A stretch of 64,000 bases of DNA from Streptomyces avidinii (GTDB lineage: Bacteria > Actinomycetota > Actinomycetes > Streptomycetales > Streptomycetaceae), in the NCBI RefSeq assembly GCF_014650695.1, contig NZ_BMVL01000004.1:1-64000 (forward strand), given 5' to 3'. Made by a program: the position numbers and the translations under genes. Positions 55,939-64,000 of this stretch are shown here, piece by piece; position 1 is the first letter of the stretch; every line of letters starts with the position of its first letter. The notes under the pieces are model-generated. The model ran no database searches. It worked only from the letters and a program-made list of their open reading frames with translations, and was not told the origin of the DNA.

Positions 55939-57438
55939 GTGAGCAAGGATCTGAACAGCCCATTCCGTACCAAGACGGTGGAGCAGTCCATCCGCGACAC
56001 GGAGGAGCCGGAGCACGCGCTCCGGAAGTCGCTTTCCGCCTGGGACCTCACGGTCTTCGGGGTGGGCGTCATCATCGGCACCGGCATCTTCGTCCTGACG
56101 GGCATCGCCGCCCGCAACAATGCCGGTCCCGCCACCGCCCTGGCCTTCGTGGCAGCGGGCATCGTCTGCGCCCTCGCGGCGCTCTGCTACGCCGAGTTCG
56201 CGTCCACCGTCCCGGTGGCCGGGTCGGCGTACACGTTCTCGTACGCCTCGATCGGTGAGCTGCCCGCCTGGATCATCGGCTGGGACCTGGTGCTGGAGTT
56301 CGCACTCGGCACCGCCGTCGTCGCGGTCGGCTGGTCCGGGTACGTACGCCACCTCATGGACACCAACCTCGGCTGGACCCTGCCGACCTCCCTGTCCGGC
56401 CCCGATGCCGGCGGCCACTTCGACCTGCTGGCGTTCCTGCTGGTCCTGGCGCTGACGGCGATCCTGGTCGTCGGGACGAAGCTCTCGGCCCGCATCACCG
56501 CGGTCGTCGTCGCCATCAAGGTCACGGTCGTGCTGCTGGTCATCATCGCGGGCCTGTTCTTCATCAAGGCCGACAACTACTCGCCGTTCATCCCGCCGGC
56601 CCAGCCACAGGCCGAGGGCGTCAGCGGCTGGCACTCGCCCCTGGTCCAGCTGCTCTTCGGCTACGAGCCCACGAACTTCGGCGTCATGGGCATCTTCACG
56701 GCGGCCTCGCTCATCTTCTTCGCCTTCATCGGCTTCGACGTGGTGGCGACGGCGGCCGAGGAGACCAAGAACCCACAGCGGGACATGCCGCGCGGCATCC
56801 TCGGCTCGCTGCTGGTCTGCACGGTGCTGTACGTCGCCGTGACCCTGGTGGTCACCGGCATGCAGAAGTACTCGGAGATGTCCCCGACCGCGCCGCTCGC
56901 CGAAGCCTTCAAATCGGTGAACCAGCCGTTCTTCTCGGGTGCCATCAGCCTCGGCGCGGCCGTCGGTCTGATCACCGTGTGCATGATCCTGCTGCTCGGC
57001 CAGACCCGCGTGTTCTTCGCGATGAGCCGTGACGGACTGCTGCCGCGGGTCTTCTCCGTGACGCACCCGAAGTACCGCACCCCCTACCGGGCGACCCTGC
57101 TGCTCGGCGGGATCATCGCGATCGTCGCGGGTTTCACCAGCCTGGAGACCCTCGCGGAACTGGTGAACATCGGCACCCTGTTCGCCTTCGTGGTGGTCGC
57201 GCTGGGCGTGATCGTCCTGCGCAAGACCCGCCCCGACCTGCACCGGTCCTTCCGGACCCCGTGGGTGCCGTTCATCCCGATCGTGTCGATCGCGGCCTCG
57301 TTCTGGCTGATGCTCAACCTGCCGGCCGAGACCTGGCTGCGCTTCGGCATCTGGATGGCCATCGGCATCGTCGTCTACTTCCTCTACGGCTACCGCAACA
57401 GCCGCCTGCACAAGGTCGGTCAGGACGCGAAGTTCTGA
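55939..57438 (+). CDS. Cationic amino-acid permease (APC/CAT family)
   Basis: Membrane transporter of 499 residues with 12-14 spans. The span 1 motif GVGVIIGTGIFVLTG and the FAFIGFDVVATAAEETKNPQ loop are typical of the CAT subfamily. The GTG at 55939 has GGAGG 6 bp upstream. Uptake of basic or neutral amino acids is expected. It converges on the LCP gene across a very strong bidirectional terminator. Confidence 0.92.
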   Translation: MSKDLNSPFRTKTVEQSIRDTEEPEHALRKSLSAWDLTVFGVGVIIGTGIFVLTGIAARNNAGPATALAFVAAGIVCALAALCYAEFASTVPVAGSAYTFSYASIGELPAWIIGWDLVLEFALGTAVVAVGWSGYVRHLMDTNLGWTLPTSLSGPDAGGHFDLLAFLLVLALTAILVVGTKLSARITAVVVAIKVTVVLLVIIAGLFFIKADNYSPFIPPAQPQAEGVSGWHSPLVQLLFGYEPTNFGVMGIFTAASLIFFAFIGFDVVATAAEETKNPQRDMPRGILGSLLVCTVLYVAVTLVVTGMQKYSEMSPTAPLAEAFKSVNQPFFSGAISLGAAVGLITVCMILLLGQTRVFFAMSRDGLLPRVFSVTHPKYRTPYRATLLLGGIIAIVAGFTSLETLAELVNIGTLFAFVVVALGVIVLRKTRPDLHRSFRTPWVPFIPIVSIAASFWLMLNLPAETWLRFGIWMAIGIVVYFLYGYRNSRLHKVGQDAKF

Positions 57439-57457
57439 GCGCCGCTCGCCGGCCGCA

Positions 57458-57512
57458 CACGACGCAGCGGGCCCGTACGGAAGAGATTCCCGTACGGGCC
57501 CGCTGCGTCGTG
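57458..57512. terminator. Bidirectional terminator, 23-bp perfect stem
   Basis: CACGACGCAGCGG followed by GCCCGTACGG at 57458-57480 is repeated in perfect inversion at 57490-57512, with a 9-nt loop. It separates convergent genes. Confidence 0.9.
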
Positions 57513-57532
57513 CGTGCGGTGCGGCAGGCGGC

Positions 57533-58570
57533 TCAGCCCTTGGCGGGGGAGTTCTTCGCCGAGGCCGGGACCTTCTGGTCGGTGCGCAGGGCCTCCCACA
57601 GCTGGGTCGCCTGCGGCTCGGCCACGACCACGCGGTTCGGGTCCACCTTGTCGTAGGCGACCGGAAGCATGATCGTCTCCATCGTGTCCGGGTCGACGCC
57701 CTTCATGCTCTGCGCGAAGTCGGACAGCGCGGTGAGCGAGGCGAGGTCGGAGTCGGTGGTCAGCGACTTGGTCCCGGCGTCCGCGAGCTTGTACAGCCGC
57801 GCCGGGTTGCCGAGGGCGTCCTGCTTCTTGATCTCGGACAGCATGGCCATCATGAACTGCTGCTGCAGGCCGATGCGGCCGAGGTCGCTGCCGTCGCCGT
57901 AGCCGTAGCGGGTACGGACGAACTTGAGCGAGTCGGTGCCGTTCAGCCGGTGCGAGCCGGCGTCCAGCTTGAGGCCGCCCTTGGCGCCGCTCATCGGCTT
58001 GTCCAGGGTGACGGTGACCCCGCCCAGCGCGTCGACCAGGCCCTTGAAGCCGGCGAAGTCCACCTCGACGAAGTGGTCCACGCGGACACCGGACAGCTGC
58101 TCCACCGTGTTGACCACACAGGCCGGACCGGCGAGCGAGTAGACGGAGTTGAACATGACCCGCTTGGCGGACGGCAGGGTCTTGCCCTTCCCGTCCTTGC
58201 ACTCGGGCCGGGTGATCAGGGTGTCGCGGGGGATGCTCACCGCGGTCGCCTTGGCCCGGCCCTCGGGTATGTGCACCAGCATCGCGGTGTCCGAGCGGGC
58301 GCCGCTGACATCGCCGTGGTCGAGATCGGCATTGGCCCCGGCCCGCGAGTCGGAGCCGAGCACCAGGATGTTCTGGGCGTTCGCGACGACCTTCTTGGGT
58401 CGGTTGTCGCCGATCGCCTGGTCCAGGTCGACGCTGTCGATGTTGGAGTTCAGGTGACTGTAGGCCCACCAGCCGGCCCCGGCCGTGCCCAGGATCAGCA
58501 CGGCGACCAGCAGCAGGGTGATCCGCAGAACGCGGCGGCGGCGCTTGGGCCGCGCGTGCTTTTCCGTCAT
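57533..58570 (-). CDS. LytR-CpsA-Psr (LCP) family protein
   Basis: Membrane-anchored phosphotransferase type of 345 residues that attaches glycopolymers to peptidoglycan. It has a short basic N-terminus (KRRRRVLR), one span (about 17-38) and the LCP domain with SDSRAGAN, SIPRDTLI, the FAGFKGLVDALGGV segment and FVRTRYG, which hold the conserved Arg/Asp residues. The ATG at 58570 is preceded by a weak site; the longer open frame upstream lacks coding character. Confidence 0.92.
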   Translation of the reverse strand: MTEKHARPKRRRRVLRITLLLVAVLILGTAGAGWWAYSHLNSNIDSVDLDQAIGDNRPKKVVANAQNILVLGSDSRAGANADLDHGDVSGARSDTAMLVHIPEGRAKATAVSIPRDTLITRPECKDGKGKTLPSAKRVMFNSVYSLAGPACVVNTVEQLSGVRVDHFVEVDFAGFKGLVDALGGVTVTLDKPMSGAKGGLKLDAGSHRLNGTDSLKFVRTRYGYGDGSDLGRIGLQQQFMMAMLSEIKKQDALGNPARLYKLADAGTKSLTTDSDLASLTALSDFAQSMKGVDPDTMETIMLPVAYDKVDPNRVVVAEPQATQLWEALRTDQKVPASAKNSPAKG

Positions 58571-58603
58571 GAGGGTGAATCTTAGACAGGTATTCGAACG
58601 GAT

Positions 58604-58633
58604 TCGGCCCGCCCCCCGGAGGGAGCGGGCCGA
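58604..58633 (-). terminator. fadAB terminator
   Basis: TCGGCCCGC and its exact complement around a 12-nt loop, 28 bp past the fadB stop. Confidence 0.7.
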
Positions 58634-58661
58634 GCCGCTGTACGGCTGTCTGCGACCGGTA

Positions 58662-60791
58662 CTAGACCGGCACGCTCGCGAGGCCGGGGGCGAGGAACTT
58701 CTTGCCGTTGACGCGCTCCGAGACGCCTTCACGGTCCAGGTACGGCGTCACGCCGCCCAGGTGGAAGGGCCAGCCGGCGCCCGTGATGAGGCAGAGGTCG
58801 ATGTCCTGGGCCTCGGCCACGACACCCTCCTCCAGCATCAGGCCGATCTCCTGCGCCACCGCGTCCAGGACGCGGTCGCGGACCTGCTCCTCGGTCAGGA
58901 CGACATCGCCCTGGACCAGGAGGGCGGCGACCTCGGGGTCCAGCTCCGGCTTGCCGGAATCGTAGACGTAGAAGCCGCGCTTGCCCGCCTTGACGACGGC
59001 AGCCAGGTTCGGGGAGACGGTGAAGCGCTCCGGGAAGGCGCGGTTCAGGGTCTCGGAGACGTGCAGACCGATCGCAGGTCCCACGAGCTCCAGGAGCACC
59101 AGCGGGGACATCGGCAGGCCGAGCGGCTCGATGGCCTTCTCCGCCGTGACGACCGGGGTGCCCTCGTCGATGACGTTCTGGATCTCGCCCATGAAGCGGG
59201 TCAGGATGCGGTTCACGACGAACGCCGGGGCGTCCTTGGTGAGGACCGCGGTCTTCTTCAGCTTCCTGGCGACACCGAAGGCCGTGGCCAGCGAGGCGTC
59301 GTCGGTCTGCTCACCGCGGACGATCTCCAGCAGCGGGAGGATCGCGACCGGGTTGAAGAAGTGGAAGCCGACCACGCGCTCCGGGTGCTGGAGCTTGGAG
59401 GCCATCTCCGACACCGACAGCGAGGAGGTGTTGGTGGCGAGGATCGCGTGCGCCGGGGCGACCGCCTCGACCTCCGCGAACACCTTCTGCTTGACGGACA
59501 TCTCCTCGAACACGGCCTCGATGATGAAGTCCGCGTCCGCGAAGCCCTCGGCCTTGTCCAGGACACCGGTCACCAGGGCGGTCAGGCGGTTGGCCTTGTC
59601 CTGGTTGATGCGGCCCTTGCCGAGGAGCTTCTGGATCTCGGCGTGGACGTAGCCCACACCCTTGTCCACGCGCTCCTGGTCGATGTCGGTGAGGACCACC
59701 GGCACCTCCAGGCGGCGCAGGAAGAGCAGCGCCAGCTGCGAGGCCATCAGGCCCGCGCCGACGACGCCGACCTTGGTGACCGGACGGGCCAGGGACTTGT
59801 CCGGGGCACCGGCCGGGCGCTTGGCGCGCTTCTGGACCAGGTTGAAGGCGTAGATGCCCGAGCGCAGCTCGCCGCCCATGATGAGGTCGGCCAGGGCCGC
59901 GTCCTCGGCGTCGAAGCCGGCCTGGAGGTCGCCCGACTTGGCCGCGGCGATGATGTCCAGCGCGCGGTAGGCGGCGGGAGCGGCGCCGTGCACCTTGGAG
60001 TCCGCGATGAAGCGGCCCTTGGCGACGGCCGCGTCCCAGGCCTCGCCGCGGTCGATCTCGGAGCGGACGACCTCGGTGGTGCCGTTCAGGACGTTCGCGG
60101 TCCACAGGAGCGACTGCTCCAGGAAGTCCGCGCCCTCGAACAGCGCGTCGGCGATGCCCAGGTCGAAGACCTGCTTGCCGCGCAGCTGCTTGTTCTGGTT
60201 GAGCGAGTTCTCGATGATCACCGAGATCGCGCGCTCGGCGCCGATCAGGTTCGGCAGGATGGCGCAGCCGCCCCAGCCGGGAACCAGCCCGAGGAAGACC
60301 TCGGGGAGCGAGAAGGCCGGGATGGCCTTCGAGACGGTGCGGTAGGTGCAGTGCAGACCGACCTCGACGCCGCCGCCCATGGCCGCGCCGTTGTAGTACG
60401 CGAAGGTCGGTACGGCCAGCGCGGAGAGGCGCTTGAAGACGTCGTGGCCGCCCTTGCCGATGGCGAGCGCCTCGTCGTGCTTCTTCAGCAGCTCGACACC
60501 CTTGAGGTCGGCGCCGACCGCGAAGATGAACGGCTTGCCGGTGATGCCCGCGCCGACGATGGAGCCGGCGATGGCCTCCTGCTCGACCTGGTCGATCGCC
60601 GCGTTCAGGTTGGCGAGCGACTGCGGACCGAAGGTGGTCGGCTTGGTGTGGTCGAAGCCGTTGTCCAGCGTGATGAGCGCGAAGCGCCCGGCGCCGAACG
60701 GCAGGTCCAGGTGGCGGACGTGCGCGGACGTGACGACCTCGTCCGGGAACAGCTCGGCCGCGCCCTTCAGGAGCTCAGCGGTGGTGCTCAC
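58662..60791 (-). CDS. fadB: Fatty-acid oxidation multifunctional enzyme (enoyl-CoA hydratase/3-hydroxyacyl-CoA dehydrogenase)
   Basis: Trifunctional-type alpha subunit of 709 residues. An N-terminal crotonase domain (oxyanion loop AVGADLKG, acid residues in GGGVEVGLHC and LPEVFLGLVPG) is followed by an NAD-binding dehydrogenase domain (VVGAGLMASQLAL, FHFFNPV) and its C-terminal helical part. The GTG at 60791 overlaps the end of the thiolase gene by 4 bp, and GGGAG precedes it. It forms the beta-oxidation complex with FadA. Confidence 0.95.
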   Translation of the reverse strand: MSTTAELLKGAAELFPDEVVTSAHVRHLDLPFGAGRFALITLDNGFDHTKPTTFGPQSLANLNAAIDQVEQEAIAGSIVGAGITGKPFIFAVGADLKGVELLKKHDEALAIGKGGHDVFKRLSALAVPTFAYYNGAAMGGGVEVGLHCTYRTVSKAIPAFSLPEVFLGLVPGWGGCAILPNLIGAERAISVIIENSLNQNKQLRGKQVFDLGIADALFEGADFLEQSLLWTANVLNGTTEVVRSEIDRGEAWDAAVAKGRFIADSKVHGAAPAAYRALDIIAAAKSGDLQAGFDAEDAALADLIMGGELRSGIYAFNLVQKRAKRPAGAPDKSLARPVTKVGVVGAGLMASQLALLFLRRLEVPVVLTDIDQERVDKGVGYVHAEIQKLLGKGRINQDKANRLTALVTGVLDKAEGFADADFIIEAVFEEMSVKQKVFAEVEAVAPAHAILATNTSSLSVSEMASKLQHPERVVGFHFFNPVAILPLLEIVRGEQTDDASLATAFGVARKLKKTAVLTKDAPAFVVNRILTRFMGEIQNVIDEGTPVVTAEKAIEPLGLPMSPLVLLELVGPAIGLHVSETLNRAFPERFTVSPNLAAVVKAGKRGFYVYDSGKPELDPEVAALLVQGDVVLTEEQVRDRVLDAVAQEIGLMLEEGVVAEAQDIDLCLITGAGWPFHLGGVTPYLDREGVSERVNGKKFLAPGLASVPV

Positions 60792-62014
60792 TTGGAGTCT
60801 CCCTCGGCGTTGAAGTTCGGGTTCTCCCAGATGACCGTGGCGCCCATGCCGAAGCCGACGCACATGGTGGTCAGGCCGTAGCGGACGTGCGGCTGCTCCT
60901 CGAACTGACGGGCCAGCTGCGTCATCAGGCGCACGCCCGAGGAGGCGAGCGGGTGACCGAAGGCGATGGCGCCGCCGTACTGGTTCACGCGGGCGTCGTC
61001 GTCGGCGATGCCGTAGTGCTCCAGGAAGGCGAGGACCTGGACCGCGAAGGCCTCGTTGACCTCGAAGAGACCGATGTCATCGATCGTCAGGCCGGCCTGG
61101 GCCAGGGCCTTCTCGGTGGCCGGGATCGGGCCGTAGCCCATGACCTCGGGCTCGACTCCCGCGAAGGAGTACGAGACGAGGCGCATCTTGACCGGGAGGT
61201 TGTTCTCCCGGGCGAAGTCCTCGGACGCGATGATCGCGGCGGTGGCACCGTCGTTGAGACCGGCGGCGTTGCCCGCGGTGACCCGGCCGTGCGTACGGAA
61301 CGGGGTCTTCAGGCCGGACAGGTTCTCCAGCGTGGTGCCCGGGCGCATCGGCTCGTCGGTGGTGACCAGGCCCCAGCCCGTCTCGCCGACCTCCGCGTTG
61401 GTGTTGCGGACCGAGATCGGTACCAGGTCCTGCTGGATCTTGCCGTCGGCGTACGCCTTGGCGGCCTTCTCCTGCGAGCGCACGGCGTACTCGTCGGCGC
61501 GGAGCTTGGTGATCGTCGGGTACCGGTCGTGCAGGTTCTCGGCGGTCATGCCCATGAACAGGGCGGACTCGTCGACCAGCTTCTCGGAGACGAAGCGCGG
61601 GTTCGGGTCCACGCCCTCGCCCATGGGGTGACGGCCCATGTGCTCGACACCGCCGGCGAGGGCGACGTCGTACGCACCGAAGGCCACACCGCCCGCGACG
61701 GCGGTCACGGCGGTCAGCGCGCCGGCGCACATGCGGTCGATGGAGTAGCCCGGGACGGACTGCGGGAGGCCCGCGAGAATGCCGGCGGTACGGCCCAGCG
61801 TGAGGCCCTGGTCACCGATCTGCGTGGTCGCGGCGATGGCGACCTCGTCGATCTTCTTGGGGTCCAGGTCCGGGTTGCGGCGCAGCAGCTCCCGGATCGC
61901 CTTCACGACGAGGTCGTCGGCGCGGGTCTCGTGGTAGATGCCCTTCGGGCCCGCCTTGCCGAACGGGGTGCGGACGCCGTCGACGAAGACGACGTCCCTG
62001 ACGGTACGAGGCAC
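60788..62014 (-). CDS. fadA: 3-ketoacyl-CoA/acetyl-CoA thiolase
   Basis: Thiolase of 408 residues that carries out the last step of the beta-oxidation cycle. The nucleophile is C96 (DRMCAGAL); NEAFAVQ, the histidine in AFGHPLASSG and the second cysteine in TMCVGFGMG are present. The GTG at 62014 follows GGAGGAG. It is promoter-proximal to fadB and overlaps it. A TGAGCG-CC-CGCTCA palindrome lies 63 bp upstream. Confidence 0.95.
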   Translation of the reverse strand: MPRTVRDVVFVDGVRTPFGKAGPKGIYHETRADDLVVKAIRELLRRNPDLDPKKIDEVAIAATTQIGDQGLTLGRTAGILAGLPQSVPGYSIDRMCAGALTAVTAVAGGVAFGAYDVALAGGVEHMGRHPMGEGVDPNPRFVSEKLVDESALFMGMTAENLHDRYPTITKLRADEYAVRSQEKAAKAYADGKIQQDLVPISVRNTNAEVGETGWGLVTTDEPMRPGTTLENLSGLKTPFRTHGRVTAGNAAGLNDGATAAIIASEDFARENNLPVKMRLVSYSFAGVEPEVMGYGPIPATEKALAQAGLTIDDIGLFEVNEAFAVQVLAFLEHYGIADDDARVNQYGGAIAFGHPLASSGVRLMTQLARQFEEQPHVRYGLTTMCVGFGMGATVIWENPNFNAEGDSK

Positions 62015-62076
62015 GTTGGCTCTCCTCCAGGTGCGGGTGTGCACTGCTGCGCGCGGGGGCGTTCGGCATAGGTCGC

Positions 62077-62090
62077 TGAGCGCCCGCTCA
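62077..62090. promoter_or_regulatory. fadAB operator candidate
   Basis: TGAGCG-CC-CGCTCA is a perfect palindrome of TetR-operator style. A minus-strand TAGCAT at 62103-62098 would put the start site just before it, so a bound repressor would block fadAB transcription. Confidence 0.5.
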
Positions 62091-62220
62091 CCCGACCATG
62101 CTACTTGCGGGTAACCAATGTGCACACCCCCTCCCGGAGGAGCGGCGAAGGTCACACTCCCCGGCGCGGGCGGCGTGGCTGCGCCTGCCCCCCCGCGACC
62201 GCGCCCCGGGGGCCGGGGCC

Positions 62221-62976
62221 TCACGCGCCGACGGGGCTGGACTCGTCCGGGGCGGGCGCGGGGGATCGGCCGGGACCGGTGCGCATCGCCCCGGCCAGGG
62301 GGCCGGAGGAGCGGATCACGTCCGCGGTGAACTCGCGGCGCCCGACGCCCAGGTGGCGCAGGGCCGGGCCGTGGTCCGCGGCGACGACCACGGCCGCCCC
62401 CGCGAGCAGGGCCCGCCAGGCCGCCGTCGCGCACCGGCGGACGGGAGCCGGGAGGGGGGACAGCCCCTCGCGCAGCCGTCGGCAGTGGAACGGCACGTGC
62501 CGTTCCTCGTCCGCCAGGATCCGGCCCGCCACCTCCGCGGTGAGCGGATCCGGGGCCCCGTCCCGCACCGCCCGGTAGTACCGCAGGGCCACCACCTCCG
62601 CGACCATCAGCACCAGCAGTTCGACCCGCAGCCCCAGGAGCCTGCGCAGCCGCACGAACACCGCGTCGCTCCAGTGCCCGGACAGGGTGCCCGCGCCCCC
62701 GGCCGTCAGCAGCAGAGCCAGCATCCGCGCGTGGTTCTGCTCCTCCGCGACGAACAGCCGCACCGCCGCGGCGTACACCGGATCCCCGGCCCGCTCCGCC
62801 TTCCCGATCAGGGCGGAGCCGTCCCCGTCCTCACCCACCTGGAACCGCTGAAGGCTCCGCACGAGCGCGGGATCCAGCGCCGCGCCCCGGGTCCACGCGG
62901 GATCGCCCACCGTCGCGCGGCGCTCCCGCTCGGCCTCGAAGTCCCGTACCCACGCCTCGTATTCGCGATTGATCAT
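62221..62976 (-). CDS. Ferritin-like diiron protein
   Basis: Helical protein of 251 residues with two ExxH motifs (EEQNHARML near residue 80 and DEERHVPFH near 165) plus a glutamate in LMVAEVVALRYY between them. This is the ligand pattern of ferritin-like diiron carboxylate proteins. The ATG at 62976 is probably leaderless: TAGTTT stands at -12 to -7 and no ribosome site exists; a TTG two codons earlier is unlikely. The role (oxygenase, peroxide removal, lipid modification) is unknown. Confidence 0.75.
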   Translation of the reverse strand: MINREYEAWVRDFEAERERRATVGDPAWTRGAALDPALVRSLQRFQVGEDGDGSALIGKAERAGDPVYAAAVRLFVAEEQNHARMLALLLTAGGAGTLSGHWSDAVFVRLRRLLGLRVELLVLMVAEVVALRYYRAVRDGAPDPLTAEVAGRILADEERHVPFHCRRLREGLSPLPAPVRRCATAAWRALLAGAAVVVAADHGPALRHLGVGRREFTADVIRSSGPLAGAMRTGPGRSPAPAPDESSPVGA

Positions 62977-63011
62977 GTTCAAAAACTAGCGAGCTTTGAG
63001 CGTGTTCAAAA
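62977..63011 (-). promoter_or_regulatory. Leaderless promoter with repeated TGTTCAAAA
   Basis: On the minus strand TTTTGA, a 17-bp spacer and TAGTTT lead into the ATG at 62976. TGTTCAAAA occurs at 62976-62984 and 63003-63011, 27 bp apart, and TTTGA-N6-TCAAA overlaps the -35, which suggests a regulator site. Confidence 0.5.
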
Positions 63012-63063
63012 GATACCCCGGGTGGTTGTGGCGGAACCGGGACACTCGCTGCGCGCGGACGCG

Positions 63064-63102
63064 CGAGAGCCCCCGGCCGCTGTGATCGGCCGGGGGCTCT
63101 CG
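63064..63102 (-). terminator. Ribonuclease D gene terminator
   Basis: A perfect 16-bp stem (CGAGAGCCCCCGGCCG) with a 7-nt loop, 24 bp past the stop of the minus-strand gene. Confidence 0.85.
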
Positions 63103-63126
63103 GGCGAACCGGTCCCAGGGGGTGCG

Positions 63127-64000
63127 TCAGGCGGTGGCGGCCAGGGCCGTGACCAGCGCCGGGGTCACCAGTTCGATCTGCCAGGGCCGGGCGCCGTAGC
63201 CCGCCAGGGCCTGCGACACCGCGTCCGCGGCCGGCCGCTGCGGCGGCTCCCAGCACAGCCTGCGGACCGTGTCCGGGGTGATCAGGTTCTCCTGCGGCAG
63301 GTTGAGCTTCTCCGCCAGCGCCGAGACGGCGGTACGGGCCGCCGAGAGCCGGGCTGCGGCTGCCGGGTCCTTGTCCACCCAGGAGCGCGGCGGCGGAGGA
63401 CCGGCCGGGGTCGCCCCGGGCTGCGGCAGCTCGCTCTCGGGCAGGGCCTTCGCCCGGTCCACGGCGGCCATCCACTGGTCCAGCTGGCGCCGGCCCATCC
63501 GCTGCCCGTAGCCCGGCAGGGCGGAGAGGGTGTGCACGTTGGCCGGCAGGGCGAGCGCTGCCTCGACGATCGCGGCGTCGCCCAGCACCTTGCCCGGCGA
63601 CACGTCACGCCGCTGCGCGATCCGGTCCCGGGACTCCCACAGCTCGCGCACGACCGCCATCTGCCGGCGCCGGCGCACCTTGTGCATGCCGGACGTACGG
63701 CGCCACGGGTCCTTGCGCGGCGGGGCGGGCGGGGCGGAGGCGATGGCGTCGAATTCCTGGCGGGCCCATTCGAGCTTGCCCTGCCGGTCCAGCTCCTTCT
63801 CCAGCGCGTCGCGCAGGTCCACCAGCAGCTCGACGTCCAGGGCGGCGTAGCGCAGCCACGGCTCGGGGAGCGGACGGGTCGACCAGTCGACGGCCGAGTG
63901 GCCCTTCTCCAGCGCGTAGCCGAGCACGCTCTCGACCATCGCGCCGAGCCCGACCCGCGGGAAACCGGCGAGGCGGCCGGCCAGCTCGGTGTCGAACAGG
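63127..64000 (-). CDS. rnd: Ribonuclease D (3' part)
   Basis: The gene runs off the right edge, so only the C-terminal 290 residues are seen. The visible part begins LFDTELAGRLAGFPRVGLGA and contains the last DEDD exonuclease motif (LRYAALDVELLVDLRDALE, with Tyr and Asp) and an HRDC domain (about the next 80 residues after KVRRRRQMAVVREL). It trims the 3' ends of stable RNAs. The ATG at 63939 is internal, not the start. Confidence 0.93.
   Translation of the reverse strand, partial: LFDTELAGRLAGFPRVGLGAMVESVLGYALEKGHSAVDWSTRPLPEPWLRYAALDVELLVDLRDALEKELDRQGKLEWARQEFDAIASAPPAPPRKDPWRRTSGMHKVRRRRQMAVVRELWESRDRIAQRRDVSPGKVLGDAAIVEAALALPANVHTLSALPGYGQRMGRRQLDQWMAAVDRAKALPESELPQPGATPAGPPPPRSWVDKDPAAAARLSAARTAVSALAEKLNLPQENLITPDTVRRLCWEPPQRPAADAVSQALAGYGARPWQIELVTPALVTALAATA

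Overview
This is a 64 kb piece of a high-GC actinobacterial chromosome, almost certainly Streptomyces. The codon bias is extreme, GTG/TTG starts and start/stop overlaps of the GTGA/ATGA type are frequent, Tat and lipoprotein signals abound, and from 33 kb to the end the gene order (MurA-like, aconitase, ngcEFG, rok7B7, xylFGH, dxs, amino-acid permease, fadAB) matches, as I recall it, the SCO5998-SCO6027 part of the S. coelicolor core chromosome. No rRNA, tRNA, intact insertion sequence or CRISPR array was seen.

Region 1 (about 0-23 kb) reads as one catabolic programme for collagen and hydroxyproline. It holds a secreted M9 collagenase, an Xaa-Pro aminopeptidase, a DPP-IV-like peptidase, a five-gene peptide ABC importer, and an operon with a three-subunit D-hydroxyproline dehydrogenase, a DapA-family deaminase, two proline-racemase-family enzymes, an ornithine-cyclodeaminase-family reductase and a GntR/FCD regulator. 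Related operator-like sequences (core about ATGTGACAT-N2-TAC) lie in front of the transcription units, and a 32-bp promoter/operator is duplicated word for word in front of the collagenase and the importer. A Tat-exported 5'-nucleotidase-type phosphatase sits inside this block without an obvious operator.

Region 2 (23-29 kb) holds unrelated single genes: an MFS exporter, an EF-G-binding (FBP) protein, a cytochrome P450, a class II glutamine amidotransferase, and a SigE-type ECF sigma factor with a membrane partner.

Region 3 (29-33.3 kb) is an accessory patch with lower GC in places, small unknown genes, a DUF2637-like membrane protein, direct and inverted repeats, a possible gene remnant and a duplicated 29-bp hairpin.

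Region 4 (33.3-64 kb) is mostly core metabolism: a DNA-binding-domain/MurA fusion, a frameshifted MarR gene, a Tat amidohydrolase with a divergent LacI regulator, aconitase, the NgcEFG importer (N-acetylglucosamine/chitobiose) behind a DasR-like site, an Mg2+ P-type ATPase behind a candidate leader peptide, the ROK regulator Rok7B7 with the xylose importer XylFGH, Dxs for isoprenoids, a cationic amino-acid permease, an LCP cell-wall ligase, the FadA/FadB beta-oxidation pair, a ferritin-like diiron protein and the 3' part of ribonuclease D.
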